64,000 nucleotides of DNA from Curtobacterium sp. 458 (lineage in GTDB: Bacteria; Actinomycetota; Actinomycetes; Actinomycetales; Microbacteriaceae). The position numbers and the translations under genes were made by a program. The notes below the pieces were generated by a model that did no database searches, had not been told where the DNA came from, and saw only the letters and a list, made by a program, of their open reading frames with translations. Shown piece by piece: positions 25,894 through 33,663 of this stretch (its first letter is position 1; each line of letters begins with the position of its first letter). The stretch is taken from positions 62,001 to 126,000 of the forward strand of contig NZ_CP129104.1 in NCBI RefSeq assembly GCF_030406605.1. The letters run 5' to 3'.

Positions 25894-27213
25894 GTGAGCG
25901 CCACGAAGGTCTTCGTCGCCCGCCTCGCCGGGTGCTCCGTCTTCGACCCCGCGGGCGACCGCGTGGGCCGCGTCCGGGACGTCCTGGTCGTCTACAGACG
26001 CGTCGACTCCCCGCGCGTCGTGGGGCTGATCGTCGAGGTCCCCGGCAAGCGCCGCATCTTCGTGTCCGTCGGCCGCATCACGTCGATCGGTGCCGGCCAG
26101 GTCATCACCACCGGCCTCGTGAACATGCGCCGCTTCGAGCAGCGCGGCGGCGAGGTCCGCGTGATCGCGGAGATGCTCGGCCGCAAGGTGCTCATCAAGA
26201 ACCAACGCATCCGGGCGACGATCGAGGACGTCGCGATCGAGGACCGCGGGCAGGGCGACTGGGAGGTGTCGCAGCTCTTCCTCCGCAAGCCGAAGACGAC
26301 GCCGTCCCCGTTCGGCAAGGGCCCGACGACGTTCGCGACCTGGAACGAGGTCACCGAGGACGAACTCCCCGGCGAGGCACAGTCCGCCGAGCACGTCATC
26401 GCCGCCTACTCCGACCTGCTGCCGGCCGACCTCGCGTCGACGCTGCTCGACCTGCCCGAGGAGCGCCGGTTCGAGGTCGCCGAGGAACTCCCGGACGACC
26501 GGCTCGCCGACGTCCTCGAGGAGATGCCCGACCAGGAGCGCATCGAGATCCTGAGCCGCCTCGAGGACGCCCGCGCCGCCGACGTGCTCGACCAGATGCA
26601 GCCGGACGACGCCGCCGACGTGCTCGCGCAGTTCCCGGACGACCGCTCCGAGGCCCTCCTCCAGCTCATGGAGCCGGAGGAGGCGCAGGACGTCCGCATG
26701 CTCCTCGAGTACGAGCCCGACACGGCCGGTGGTCTCATGACGACCGAGCCCGTGATCGTCTCGGCCGACGCGACGGTGGCCGAGGGGCTCGCGCTCGTCC
26801 GACGCCACGAGCTCGCACCGGCCCTCGGCGCGAGCGTCTGTGTCGTGCTCCCGCCGTACGAGCCGCCGACCGGTCGCTTCCTCGGGCTCGTGCACTTCCA
26901 GCGGATGCTCCGCTACCCGCCGAACGAGCGGCTCGGCACGCTCATCGACCAGCAGACCGAACCGGTCCGGGTCGACGCCAGCGCCGCGGAGGTCACGCGG
27001 ATCATGGCGACCTACAACCTGCTGTCCGTCCCCGTGGTCGACGACGCCCACCGTCTCGTCGGGGTGGTGACGATCGACGACGTCCTCGACCACGTCCTGC
27101 CCGACGACTGGCGAAGTCAGGGTGAGGGAGAACCCTCACCCCTGCCTCGCCAACGCTCGCGCAAGACGCCCGTGACCACGGGAAGGAGGACCACCAGTGG
27201 CCCGAACGGATGA
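25894..27213 (+). CDS. MgtE N-terminal/CBS domain regulatory protein without transport domain
   Basis: 439 residues. The N-terminus (KVFVARLAGCSVFDPAGDRV) is a PRC-barrel-like domain. An acidic MgtE N-domain follows at about 170-270 with repeated LPDDRLADVLEEM-type units, and then a CBS pair (TTEPVIVSADATVAEGLAL; VRVDASAAEVTRIMATYNLL; VTIDDVLDHVLP). The five-helix MgtE channel domain is absent, so this is the Rv1232c-type protein, probably a Mg2+- or nucleotide-sensing regulator rather than a transporter (inference). TACGCT 6 nt before the GTG indicates a leaderless start. The 3' end overlaps the DUF1003 gene by 17 nt and contains a perfect hairpin at 27120-27141. Confidence 0.87.
   Translation: MSATKVFVARLAGCSVFDPAGDRVGRVRDVLVVYRRVDSPRVVGLIVEVPGKRRIFVSVGRITSIGAGQVITTGLVNMRRFEQRGGEVRVIAEMLGRKVLIKNQRIRATIEDVAIEDRGQGDWEVSQLFLRKPKTTPSPFGKGPTTFATWNEVTEDELPGEAQSAEHVIAAYSDLLPADLASTLLDLPEERRFEVAEELPDDRLADVLEEMPDQERIEILSRLEDARAADVLDQMQPDDAADVLAQFPDDRSEALLQLMEPEEAQDVRMLLEYEPDTAGGLMTTEPVIVSADATVAEGLALVRRHELAPALGASVCVVLPPYEPPTGRFLGLVHFQRMLRYPPNERLGTLIDQQTEPVRVDASAAEVTRIMATYNLLSVPVVDDAHRLVGVVTIDDVLDHVLPDDWRSQGEGEPSPLPRQRSRKTPVTTGRRTTSGPNG
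27120..27141 (+). other. Perfect hairpin inside the 3' end of the MgtE-like gene
   Basis: GGGTGAGGG-AGAA-CCCTCACCC, nine base pairs with a tetraloop, lies just after the codons for DDWR where homologues tend to end. It is 56 nt before the DUF1003 start. It could attenuate the operon or shield the DUF1003 ribosome site. Confidence 0.5.
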
Positions 27214-27745
27214 CACCCGCCAGGAGCGCCTCGACTCCCCGAAGGGCATGCGCACCCGTGTGCTCCCGACCCGCCGTCGCGGTCGGGGCGACACGTTCGG
27301 TCGCGCCACCGAGGGCATCGCACGGGCCATGGGCACGCCGTGGTTCCTCGTCGGCCTGACCCTCTTCTGTGCGGTCTGGATGATCTACAACACGGTGGCG
27401 CCGAAGCCGTGGCAGTTCGACTCGGCGGCGATCGGCTTCACCGCTCTCACCCTCGTGCTCTCGCTGCAGGCCTCGTACGCGGCTCCGCTCATCCTGCTCG
27501 CGCAGAACCGGCAGGACGACCGTGACCGCGTGCAGTTCGAGCAGGACCGACAGCGCGCGGAGCGGAACCTCGCCGACACCGAGTACCTCGCCCGCGAGGT
27601 CGTCGCGCTGCGCCTCGCGATGCGGGACATGGCGTCGAAGGACTTCATCCGCGCCGAGATCCGGTCGCTGCTCGAGGAGCTCGACCGGCGAGACGCGGAC
27701 TCCGCCGGCTTCGCCGACGAGCCCGGCACCGCGGCCCGTGGCTGA
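27197..27745 (+). CDS. DUF1003 membrane protein
   Basis: 182 residues. Two membrane helices (FLVGLTLFCAVWMIYNTV and FTALTLVLSLQASYAAPLIL) joined by the conserved QFDSAAIGF loop, followed by a NRQDDRDRVQFEQDRQRAERN helix, are the DUF1003 signature. The protein is probably an inner-membrane protein with a cytoplasmic coiled coil. GGAAGGAGG ends 7 nt before the GTG start, an unusually strong site for this window, as expected for an internal operon gene. It overlaps the gene before by 17 nt and the mrp gene after by 8 nt. Confidence 0.9.
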   Translation: MARTDDTRQERLDSPKGMRTRVLPTRRRGRGDTFGRATEGIARAMGTPWFLVGLTLFCAVWMIYNTVAPKPWQFDSAAIGFTALTLVLSLQASYAAPLILLAQNRQDDRDRVQFEQDRQRAERNLADTEYLAREVVALRLAMRDMASKDFIRAEIRSLLEELDRRDADSAGFADEPGTAARG

Positions 27746-28898
27746 CCCCGGCCGATCCGACGAGCAGCTGGGCGGCGCGGTCCTCGCGGCGCTCGCCCGC
27801 GTCGTGGACCCCGAGATCCGCCGGCCCGTCACGGAGCTCGACATGATCCGTGGTGTCGACGTCCAGCCGGGAGGCACGGTGCGCGTCGACCTGCAGCTCA
27901 CGATCACGGGGTGCCCGGCCGCCGACACGATCGAGCGCGACGTCCGTGCGGCCGCCGGTTCCGTGGACGGCGTGACCGCGGTCGACGTGGACGTCTCCGT
28001 CATGTCCCCGGCGACCCGGGCCGCCCTCTCCGAGCGGCTCCGTGCCGGTCGCCCGCGCGGCGTGCAGTTCACGCCGGACTCGTTGACGCGGGTGATCGCG
28101 GTGACGAGCGGGAAGGGCGGCGTCGGCAAGTCCACCGTCACGGCGAACCTCGCCGTCGCGCTCGCAGCCCGCGGACAGCGGGTGGGCATCGTCGACGTCG
28201 ACGTGCACGGCTTCAGCATCCCCGGACTCATGGGCCTCACCGACGCCGCTGGCGTGGCCCCGAGACCGACCCGGGTCGACAGCATGATCCTGCCGCCGGT
28301 CGCCCACGACGTGAAGGTCGTCTCGATCGGCATGTTCGTCGACGACGTCTCCACCGCGGTGTCCTGGCGGGGGCCGATGCTGCACCGGACGGTGTCGCAG
28401 TTCCTCACCGACGTCTTCTTCGGCGACCTCGATGTGCTGCTCCTCGACCTCCCGCCCGGCACCGGCGACGTGGCGATCTCGGTCGGCCAGCTGCTCCCCC
28501 ACGCCGAGGTCCTGGTCGTGACCACGCCCCAGGCGGCTGCCGCGGACGTGGCCGAGCGCAGCGGGGTCGTGGCACGGCAGACCGGGCAGCGGGTGATCGG
28601 CGTCGTCGAGAACATGGCTGGGCTCGTCCAGCCCGATGGCTCGGTCCTGCACCTCTTCGGCGAGGGCGGCGGCGCCGAGACCGCCGCTCGGCTGTCGCGC
28701 GGGCAGGACACCCCGGTGCCGGTCCTCGGCAGCGTGCCGCTGTCGGTGCCGCTCCGGGAGGGCGGGGACGCCGGGGTGCCGGTCGTGACCGGCGCGCCGG
28801 ACGATCCGGCAGCGGTGGCCCTCGGAGCCATCGCGGACCGGGTGACGACGATGGGCCGTGGCCTCGCGGGGCGGAAGCTCGGGCTGTCCGTCGGCTGA
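27738..28898 (+). CDS. mrp: Mrp/NBP35 family iron-sulfur cluster carrier ATPase
   Basis: 386 residues. The N-terminal MIP18/DUF59 domain (VVDPEIRRPVTELDMIR, TGCPAAD) is followed by a P-loop ATPase with the deviant Walker A SGKGGVGKST near residue 125, LLLDLPPGTGD and VTTPQAAAADVAERSG. The family carries 4Fe-4S clusters to target proteins; the usual C-terminal CxxC is not evident, as is common in actinobacterial members. GTG at 27738 overlaps the DUF1003 end by 8 nt, so the MgtE-like, DUF1003 and mrp genes form one operon, in the order seen in mycobacteria (Rv1232c to Rv1229c). Confidence 0.92.
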   Translation: MADPGRSDEQLGGAVLAALARVVDPEIRRPVTELDMIRGVDVQPGGTVRVDLQLTITGCPAADTIERDVRAAAGSVDGVTAVDVDVSVMSPATRAALSERLRAGRPRGVQFTPDSLTRVIAVTSGKGGVGKSTVTANLAVALAARGQRVGIVDVDVHGFSIPGLMGLTDAAGVAPRPTRVDSMILPPVAHDVKVVSIGMFVDDVSTAVSWRGPMLHRTVSQFLTDVFFGDLDVLLLDLPPGTGDVAISVGQLLPHAEVLVVTTPQAAAADVAERSGVVARQTGQRVIGVVENMAGLVQPDGSVLHLFGEGGGAETAARLSRGQDTPVPVLGSVPLSVPLREGGDAGVPVVTGAPDDPAAVALGAIADRVTTMGRGLAGRKLGLSVG

Positions 28899-28941
28899 CG
28901 GTCGCCGAGGGTCGGACCGTCCGCTCGGTAGGGTCGAGTCC

Positions 28942-29790
28942 ATGAGCACTGATCACGTCAGCGTCGACTGGGACCAGGCCCGCGACACGAACCGCGCGAA
29001 CTGGGACGACCGTGTCCCGATCCACGAGGGCGCCTACGACATCGACGCGCTGAGCGACCCCGACCACCGTTCCGGCGTCGTCCGCGAGGACCTGCCCGTC
29101 CTCGCCCGTTGGCTCCCCGGGGACTCCCTCGACGGGCTCGACCTCTGCCACCTGCAATGCCACATCGGTACGGACACGGTGTCGCTGGCGCGCGAGGGTG
29201 CTCGGGTCACCGGCGTCGACTTCTCCCCTGCCGCCCTGGCCTCCGCCCGTGCCCTGGCCGACCGCCTCGGCGTCGAGGCCACCTGGGTCGAGACGGACGT
29301 CCTCGACGCCCGGGCCGCGGTCACCGGCGACTTCGACGTCGTGTACACGAGCATCGGGACGATCTGCTGGCTCGACGACCTCGACCGCTGGGCCGCCCAG
29401 GTCGCGGCGCTCCTCCGTCCGGGAGGGGTGTTCTTCATCCGCGACGGCCACCCGGCGCTGTACGCCCTGGACGAGGACGCCGACGAGCTCGTCTCACGGC
29501 ACCGGTACTTCGCCGACGGGACGGCCCAGCAGTGGGACGACGCCGGAACGTACGCGGGCGACGGGACGGTCGCGAACACCCGCACGTACGAGTGGCCGCA
29601 CCCGCTGTCCGAGATCGTGAACGCGCTCCTCGGAACCGGACTCCGACTGCGCTTCCTGGACGAGGGCCGGACACTCCCGTGGCGGTTCAGCGCGCGCATG
29701 GAGGAGACCGGGGACGGGAACTTCGCGTGGCCGGGCGCGGATCGGGACCGCATCCCCGCGACCTTCACGATCGTCGCGACGAAGGACTGA
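28942..29790 (+). CDS. Class I SAM-dependent methyltransferase
   Basis: 282 residues. DLCHLQCHIGTDTVSLAREG is a variant motif I for SAM binding; VTGVDFSPAALASARALADR is motif II, with an acidic residue for the ribose; DVVYTSIGTICWLDDLDRW and LLRPGGVFFIRDGHP follow. It belongs to the small-molecule (UbiE-like) methyltransferases; the substrate is unknown. TAGGGT at 28929-28934 stands 7 nt before the ATG (leaderless). It is followed by 145 bp holding two inverted repeats and then the chitinase gene. Confidence 0.88.
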   Translation: MSTDHVSVDWDQARDTNRANWDDRVPIHEGAYDIDALSDPDHRSGVVREDLPVLARWLPGDSLDGLDLCHLQCHIGTDTVSLAREGARVTGVDFSPAALASARALADRLGVEATWVETDVLDARAAVTGDFDVVYTSIGTICWLDDLDRWAAQVAALLRPGGVFFIRDGHPALYALDEDADELVSRHRYFADGTAQQWDDAGTYAGDGTVANTRTYEWPHPLSEIVNALLGTGLRLRFLDEGRTLPWRFSARMEETGDGNFAWPGADRDRIPATFTIVATKD

Positions 29791-29836
29791 ACCTCCGGCT
29801 GTACGTCCTTTCATGGACAGGTCGTTCCACACGGGT

Positions 29837-29889
29837 GCATTGTGCAGGGGTATTCCACAATGCTCCTGCGGAATCGGGTCCGCAGGAGC
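29837..29889. promoter_or_regulatory. Two adjacent inverted repeats upstream of the chitinase gene
   Basis: GCATTGTG (29837-29844) and CACAATGC (29856-29863) are perfect 8-bp arms with an 11-nt spacer, and this AT-richer dyad looks like an operator. It abuts GCTCCTGCGG-AATCGGGT-CCGCAGGAGC (29862-29889), a perfect 10-bp hairpin that could terminate the methyltransferase transcript. The chitinase start lies 46 nt further on. Confidence 0.5.
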
Positions 29890-29935
29890 TCCACCCCGCT
29901 CGGCAACGTCGCCGGGCCGAGGACAGGAGAACCGT

Positions 29936-31246
29936 GTGATCAACATGACCAGGACCAGGATCGGGATCGTCGCGGCGGTCGCGGCCGCGTTGGCGGGCGG
30001 GGCCGTCGCCGCGGCTCCGGCCACGGCGGCCACGCCGACGTGCGCGACCGCGTGGAGCGCGGGCACCGCGTACTCGGGCGGCGCCACCGTCAGTGAGAAC
30101 GGCGCGAACTACACCGCGAACTGGTGGACGCAGGGCGACGAGCCGGCGACCCACTCGGGCGCGACGGGCAGCGGGCAGCCGTGGACGTCGACGGGCGCGT
30201 GCAGCGGCACGAGCACGGGCGGCGGGACCGGTGGCGGCACCGGGACCGGCGGCGGCACCGGGACCGGCGGCAGCACCGGGACCGGCGGCAGCACCGGGAC
30301 CGCGAGCGGCCTCGTGTTCAGCCCGTACAAGGACGTCACGGTGAACCTCGACTGGAACACGAACGTCATGAACACGGCGGTCACCGGGACGCGCATCCCC
30401 GTCGTCGGCTCGTCGAACAGCTTCGTCTCCACCCGCGAACCGGGCCTGAAGGCGATCACCCTCGCCTTCGCCACCGGCACCTGCGGCAGCGAGAACTGGG
30501 GCGGGGTCGCCGCGGATGCGTTCGCGAGCGCCAACATCCCGAAGCTCGACGCCGCGGGGGTGAACTACATCGTGAGCACCGGCGGGGCTGCGGGCTCGTT
30601 CACGTGCTCGGGGACGGCACTGCAGTCGTTCATCGCCCGGTACGCGACCTCCCACATGATCGGCGTCGACTTCGACATCGAGAGCGGGCAGTCCGTCGCC
30701 GACGTGCAGAACCTCGTGGACGCCGCGGCGCTCGCGCAGTCGAAGTACCCGGGCATGCGGTTCTCGTTCACCCTCGCGACCCTCGCCGCGTCCGACGGGT
30801 CGTACGGCGGCCTGAACAGCACCGGTGACGCCGTGGTCAAGGCCATCAAGGCGTCGAGCCTGACGCACTACACGGTCAACCTCATGACGATGGACTTCGG
30901 CCGCGCGACCGCTGCGAACTGCGTGCTCTCGGGTTCGACCTGCGAGATGGGGCAGTCGGCGATCCAGGCCGTCACCAACCTCGAGCACACCTACGGCATC
31001 GCCCCGTCGAAGATCGAGGTCACCCCGATGCTCGGCGTGAACGACGCCTCCGACGAGGTCTTCACCCTCGCCGACGTCGACACGCTGACGTCCTACGCGA
31101 AGGCGAACGGCCTCGCCGGCGTCCACGTGTGGTCGCTCGACCGGGACACCCCGTGCTCCTCGACCACGGCGATGGCGACGTGCAGTTCGGTCCCGAGCGC
31201 ACCGGCACTGGCGTGGACCGACCGGTTCCTCGCGGACCTGAAGTAG
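29936..31246 (+). CDS. Secreted GH18 chitinase with N-terminal chitin-binding module
   Basis: 436 residues. A signal peptide (basic n-region, IVAAVAAALAGGAVAAA core, cleavage near ATAA) leads into a CBM5/12-type module (CATAWSAGTAYSGGATVSE, WWTQGDEP). A Gly/Thr linker of GTGTGGG/S units follows, and then a GH18 catalytic domain with GVDFDIESG, the DxDxE catalytic motif. It cleaves chitin outside the cell, useful on fungal or insect material. I chose GTG at 29936 because AGGAG lies 6 nt upstream; the ATG at 29945 is too far. An operator-like dyad lies upstream and a perfect terminator follows. Confidence 0.92.
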   Translation: MINMTRTRIGIVAAVAAALAGGAVAAAPATAATPTCATAWSAGTAYSGGATVSENGANYTANWWTQGDEPATHSGATGSGQPWTSTGACSGTSTGGGTGGGTGTGGGTGTGGSTGTGGSTGTASGLVFSPYKDVTVNLDWNTNVMNTAVTGTRIPVVGSSNSFVSTREPGLKAITLAFATGTCGSENWGGVAADAFASANIPKLDAAGVNYIVSTGGAAGSFTCSGTALQSFIARYATSHMIGVDFDIESGQSVADVQNLVDAAALAQSKYPGMRFSFTLATLAASDGSYGGLNSTGDAVVKAIKASSLTHYTVNLMTMDFGRATAANCVLSGSTCEMGQSAIQAVTNLEHTYGIAPSKIEVTPMLGVNDASDEVFTLADVDTLTSYAKANGLAGVHVWSLDRDTPCSSTTAMATCSSVPSAPALAWTDRFLADLK

Positions 31247-31260
31247 ACGCGACCCGTCAA

Positions 31261-31305
31261 CGGACTGGAGGCGCGGTGCCAGCTGGCACCGCGCCTCCGG
31301 TCCGT
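31261..31305. terminator. Perfect GGAGGC-family hairpin after the chitinase gene
   Basis: GGAGGCGCGGTGCCA pairs with TGGCACCGCGCCTCC, with flanking CGGAC/GTCCG extending the stem, starting 15 nt after the chitinase stop. It lies between convergent genes, so it can serve tatB as well. Same family as 4258-4290 and 11795-11849. Confidence 0.8.
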
Positions 31306-31340
31306 CTTCCGGTCACCTGACGGGCCGTCAGCCCGCGCGA

Positions 31341-31709
31341 TCAGGTGGCTTCGTCGTCGAAGGGCGCGGCCTCGCCCGCGGCGAGCGGCACCACGGGCGC
31401 CGTCGCCCGCACCTTCGACGCGGTGACCTGCGCGGTCTCGACCGCGGCCACGCTGCCCCCGCTGTCGAGGAGGGCGTCGCGGATGATGCGCCGCGGGTCG
31501 TACTGCCGCGGATCGAGCTTCTGCCACTCGATGTCGTCGAACTCCGGGCCCATCTCGTCGCGCATCCGCTCCTTCGCGGTGTCGGCGAACCGGCGGACGG
31601 CCTTCACGAACTCGGCGAGCTTCGCGGCGTACGTGGGCAAGCGTTGCGGCCCGACGATCAGGACACCGATGATCCCGATGACCAGGAACTTCTCGAAGCC
31701 GTCGAACAC
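31341..31709 (-). CDS. tatB: Twin-arginine translocase subunit TatB
   Basis: 122 residues. A single N-terminal membrane helix FLVIGIIGVLIVGPQRLP has the Gly-Pro hinge of TatA/B. An amphipathic helix with AAKLAEFVKAVRRFADTAKE and a long charged tail suit TatB rather than the shorter TatA. It forms the Tat receptor complex with TatC for folded proteins; tatA and tatC are not in this window. TACGCT ends 6 nt before the GTG at 31709 (leaderless). Divergent from the O-methyltransferase gene, as in mycobacteria. Confidence 0.88.
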   Translation of the reverse strand: MFDGFEKFLVIGIIGVLIVGPQRLPTYAAKLAEFVKAVRRFADTAKERMRDEMGPEFDDIEWQKLDPRQYDPRRIIRDALLDSGGSVAAVETAQVTASKVRATAPVVPLAAGEAAPFDDEAT

Positions 31710-31773
31710 GGTACGAGCGTAACCCGTCCTCCCCGCGCAACACCCGTAGAGTTGGCACCCGAACGGAGTGTGC

Positions 31774-32406
31774 GTGTCAGAGAAAGAGTCGAACTGGAAG
31801 TTCGCCGAGGACATCGTCGCCGAGCCCGAGACGATCGCCCGCGCGCGTGAACACTCGTTGGAGCTCGGGGTCGAGGCGATCTCCCCTGCCATCGGCGCGC
31901 AGGTCAGCGTGATCGCCGCGGCCTCACGGGCGACGAGCATGATCGAGATCGGCACCGGACTCGGCGTCTCCGGGCTGTACCTGCTCGCCGGTGCGCCCGA
32001 GGCCACGCTCACCACGATCGACGTCGAGGTGGACCACCAGCAGGCCGCGCGTGACGCGTTCATCGCGGCCGGCACCGCCCCCGCGCGCATCCGGCTCATC
32101 CCCGGCCGGGCGAACCAGGTGCTCCCGCGGATGAACGAGGCCTCCTACGACGTCGTGCTCGTCGACGCCGACCCGGAGCACGTGATCGAGTACGTCGAGC
32201 ACGGGCTGCGGCTCGCGCGGCTCGGCGGGACCGTGCTCGTGCCGCACGCGCTGTGGCGGGGACGTGTCGCGGACCCCGTGAAGCGGGACCGTGCGACGAC
32301 CGACTTCCGGCTGCTGCTGACCGAGGTGTCGACCTCGGGGGCGGTGCGGAGTGCCTTGTCGCCCGCGGGCGACGGGTTGCTGCAGCTGACGAAGCTCACG
32401 GCGTAG
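31774..32406 (+). CDS. O-methyltransferase family protein
   Basis: About 210 residues. MIEIGTGLGVSGLYLLAGAP is the SAM-binding motif I, TTIDVEVDHQQAARDAF follows, and VVLVDADPEHVIEYVEHGLR carries the metal/active-site Asp of the O-methyltransferase family 3 (Rv1220c type). Substrate unknown. TAGAGT at 31747-31752 is the -10 and GGAG at 31765-31768 sits 5 nt before the GTG at 31774, which I prefer over the GTG at 31768 that overlaps that site. Confidence 0.87.
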   Translation: MSEKESNWKFAEDIVAEPETIARAREHSLELGVEAISPAIGAQVSVIAAASRATSMIEIGTGLGVSGLYLLAGAPEATLTTIDVEVDHQQAARDAFIAAGTAPARIRLIPGRANQVLPRMNEASYDVVLVDADPEHVIEYVEHGLRLARLGGTVLVPHALWRGRVADPVKRDRATTDFRLLLTEVSTSGAVRSALSPAGDGLLQLTKLTA

Positions 32407-32457
32407 CGGCGCGTCTGCGTTCGCCGGGCGGCTCTGCCGTCGGGCGCCCGGGTCCGG

Positions 32458-33180
32458 TCAGTCGTCGTCGCTGAGGTGACGCAGGTAGCGCTCCGGCGAT
32501 TCGAGGAACGACCGCTGGTGCCGCACCAGGTCGAGGTCCTCCCACGCCGTCCGACGGAGGCCCCACTCCCCCACCTCGTGGATGGTCGCTCCCGGGAACG
32601 CCGCAAGCACGGGTGAGTGCGTCGAGAGGATCACCTGCCCGACGCCGCTCTCGACGATCGACTGCAGCAGCCCGATGAGCGCGAGGCACCCGGAGAACGA
32701 CAGCGCCGACTCGGGCTCGTCGAGGATCCAGAGCCCGGGCCACCGCGCACGGTCGATCACGAAGTCGAGGAAGGACTCGCCGTGGCTGCGCTCGTGGAAC
32801 ACCGGCTCGGGGCGGCTGAGGTTCGGGTGCTCCTCGAGGTAGGTGAAGAAGCCGTGCATGGTCTCGGCACGCAGGAAGAACCCGCCCCTCGGTGCACCGA
32901 AGTCGCGACGGAGGCGGATGTGCTCGCACAGCGTCGACTCGGACGGGCGGGTCGAGTGCTGCGACCCGGTCCCACCACCCTCCGGCCCCATGCCGAACTG
33001 GAGCGCGATCGCTTCGACGATCGTGGACTTGCCGACGCCGTTGTCGCCGACGAACACGGTCACGGGGTCGAGGTCGAGGCCCTCGTCGAGCAGCTGCCGG
33101 ACGGGCGGCAACGTCGCGGGCCAGACGTCACGGGGCATCGGGCCCGGGTCGTTGAACTCCTCGACCCGGGTGATCGGCAT
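32458..33180 (-). CDS. AAA family predicted ATPase (COG3910 type)
   Basis: About 240 residues, a compact ABC-like ATPase. VTVFVGDNGVGKSTIVEAIA is Walker A, WILDEPESALSFSGCL joins Walker B with a D-loop region, and ILSTHSPVLAAFPGATIHEV is the H-loop and end. Such proteins are stand-alone ATPases of unknown role, sometimes linked to defence or repair. ATG at 33180 is preferred because AGG lies 6 nt before it; an in-frame GTG is at 33195. Convergent with the O-methyltransferase gene; no partner gene is adjacent. Confidence 0.83.
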   Translation of the reverse strand: MPITRVEEFNDPGPMPRDVWPATLPPVRQLLDEGLDLDPVTVFVGDNGVGKSTIVEAIALQFGMGPEGGGTGSQHSTRPSESTLCEHIRLRRDFGAPRGGFFLRAETMHGFFTYLEEHPNLSRPEPVFHERSHGESFLDFVIDRARWPGLWILDEPESALSFSGCLALIGLLQSIVESGVGQVILSTHSPVLAAFPGATIHEVGEWGLRRTAWEDLDLVRHQRSFLESPERYLRHLSDDD

Positions 33181-33311
33181 GTGGGACCTGCGCACGGGAA
33201 CATCCTGCCCGGTACCACCGACCGGACGCAGAGCCGTCGGCTGCCGTCGGCCTCGTGCGCGCGGGGATGCGGAGCCGTCGGTCGGCGCCGCCCGCGTCCG
33301 CGCCGGGACGC

Positions 33312-33347
33312 GACGAAGCCCGGAGCGTACGCGCTCCGGGCTTCGTC
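33312..33347 (-). terminator. Perfect 16-bp terminator hairpin
   Basis: GACGAAGCCCGGAGCG pairs fully with CGCTCCGGGCTTCGTC around the loop TACG. It sits 19 nt beyond the stop of the DUF3117 gene (minus strand) and ahead of the ATPase gene. Confidence 0.88.
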
Positions 33348-33365
33348 GTTCAGTGCTTCGACGGA

Positions 33366-33536
33366 CTAGGCCGAGACGACCTCGGCGAGTGCGTCGTGGA
33401 GTTCCTTGGCCTCGGCATCGTTGACCGAGACGACCAGGCGGCCTCCACCCTCGAGCGGAACCCGCACGATGATGAGTCGACCCTCCTTAACAGCCTCCAT
33501 CGGCCCGTCACCGGTCCTCGGCTTCATGGCTGCCAT
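33366..33536 (-). CDS. DUF3117 small protein
   Basis: 56 residues, beginning MAAMKPRTGDGPMEAVKEGR, the strongly conserved N-terminus of DUF3117 (Rv1211 type). The rest (IIVRVPLEGGGRLVVSVNDA, ELHDALAEVV) is a small alpha/beta fold of unknown function found across actinobacteria. AAAGGGGA lies 5-6 nt before the ATG at 33536. On the minus strand GATAAT at 33576-33571 is a consensus-like -10, giving a leader of about 28 nt. Unlike many neighbours it is not leaderless, and its promoter is the closest to TATAAT in the window, suggesting high expression. Confidence 0.92.
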   Translation of the reverse strand: MAAMKPRTGDGPMEAVKEGRLIIVRVPLEGGGRLVVSVNDAEAKELHDALAEVVSA

Positions 33537-33570
33537 CAGATGTCCCCTTTCGTGCAGTACATGCCTGCCC

Positions 33571-33576
33571 ATTATC
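33571..33576 (-). promoter_or_regulatory. -10 element of the DUF3117 gene
   Basis: Minus strand reads GATAAT, five of six matches to TATAAT. Start of transcription is expected near 33564. Confidence 0.55.
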
Positions 33577-33663
33577 CCGTATCGGAGGGGCAACTGCGAA
33601 ACCGCCCAGGTTGGGGGTCGTGAAACGCGACGTTCTCGCGGTTCTGCTCCCTAACCTATGCGG

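Noticed and set aside
29837..29889. DasR-type operator for the chitinase gene
   Set aside because: Neither dyad resembles the ACTGGTCTAGACCA-like consensus of DasR sites.
30216..30305. Tandem DNA repeat in the chitinase gene
   Set aside because: It encodes the Gly/Thr linker between the chitin-binding and catalytic modules, a common protein feature.
32458..33180. Two-gene defence system around the COG3910-type ATPase
   Set aside because: No nuclease, protease or other effector gene adjoins it; neighbours are ordinary chromosomal genes.
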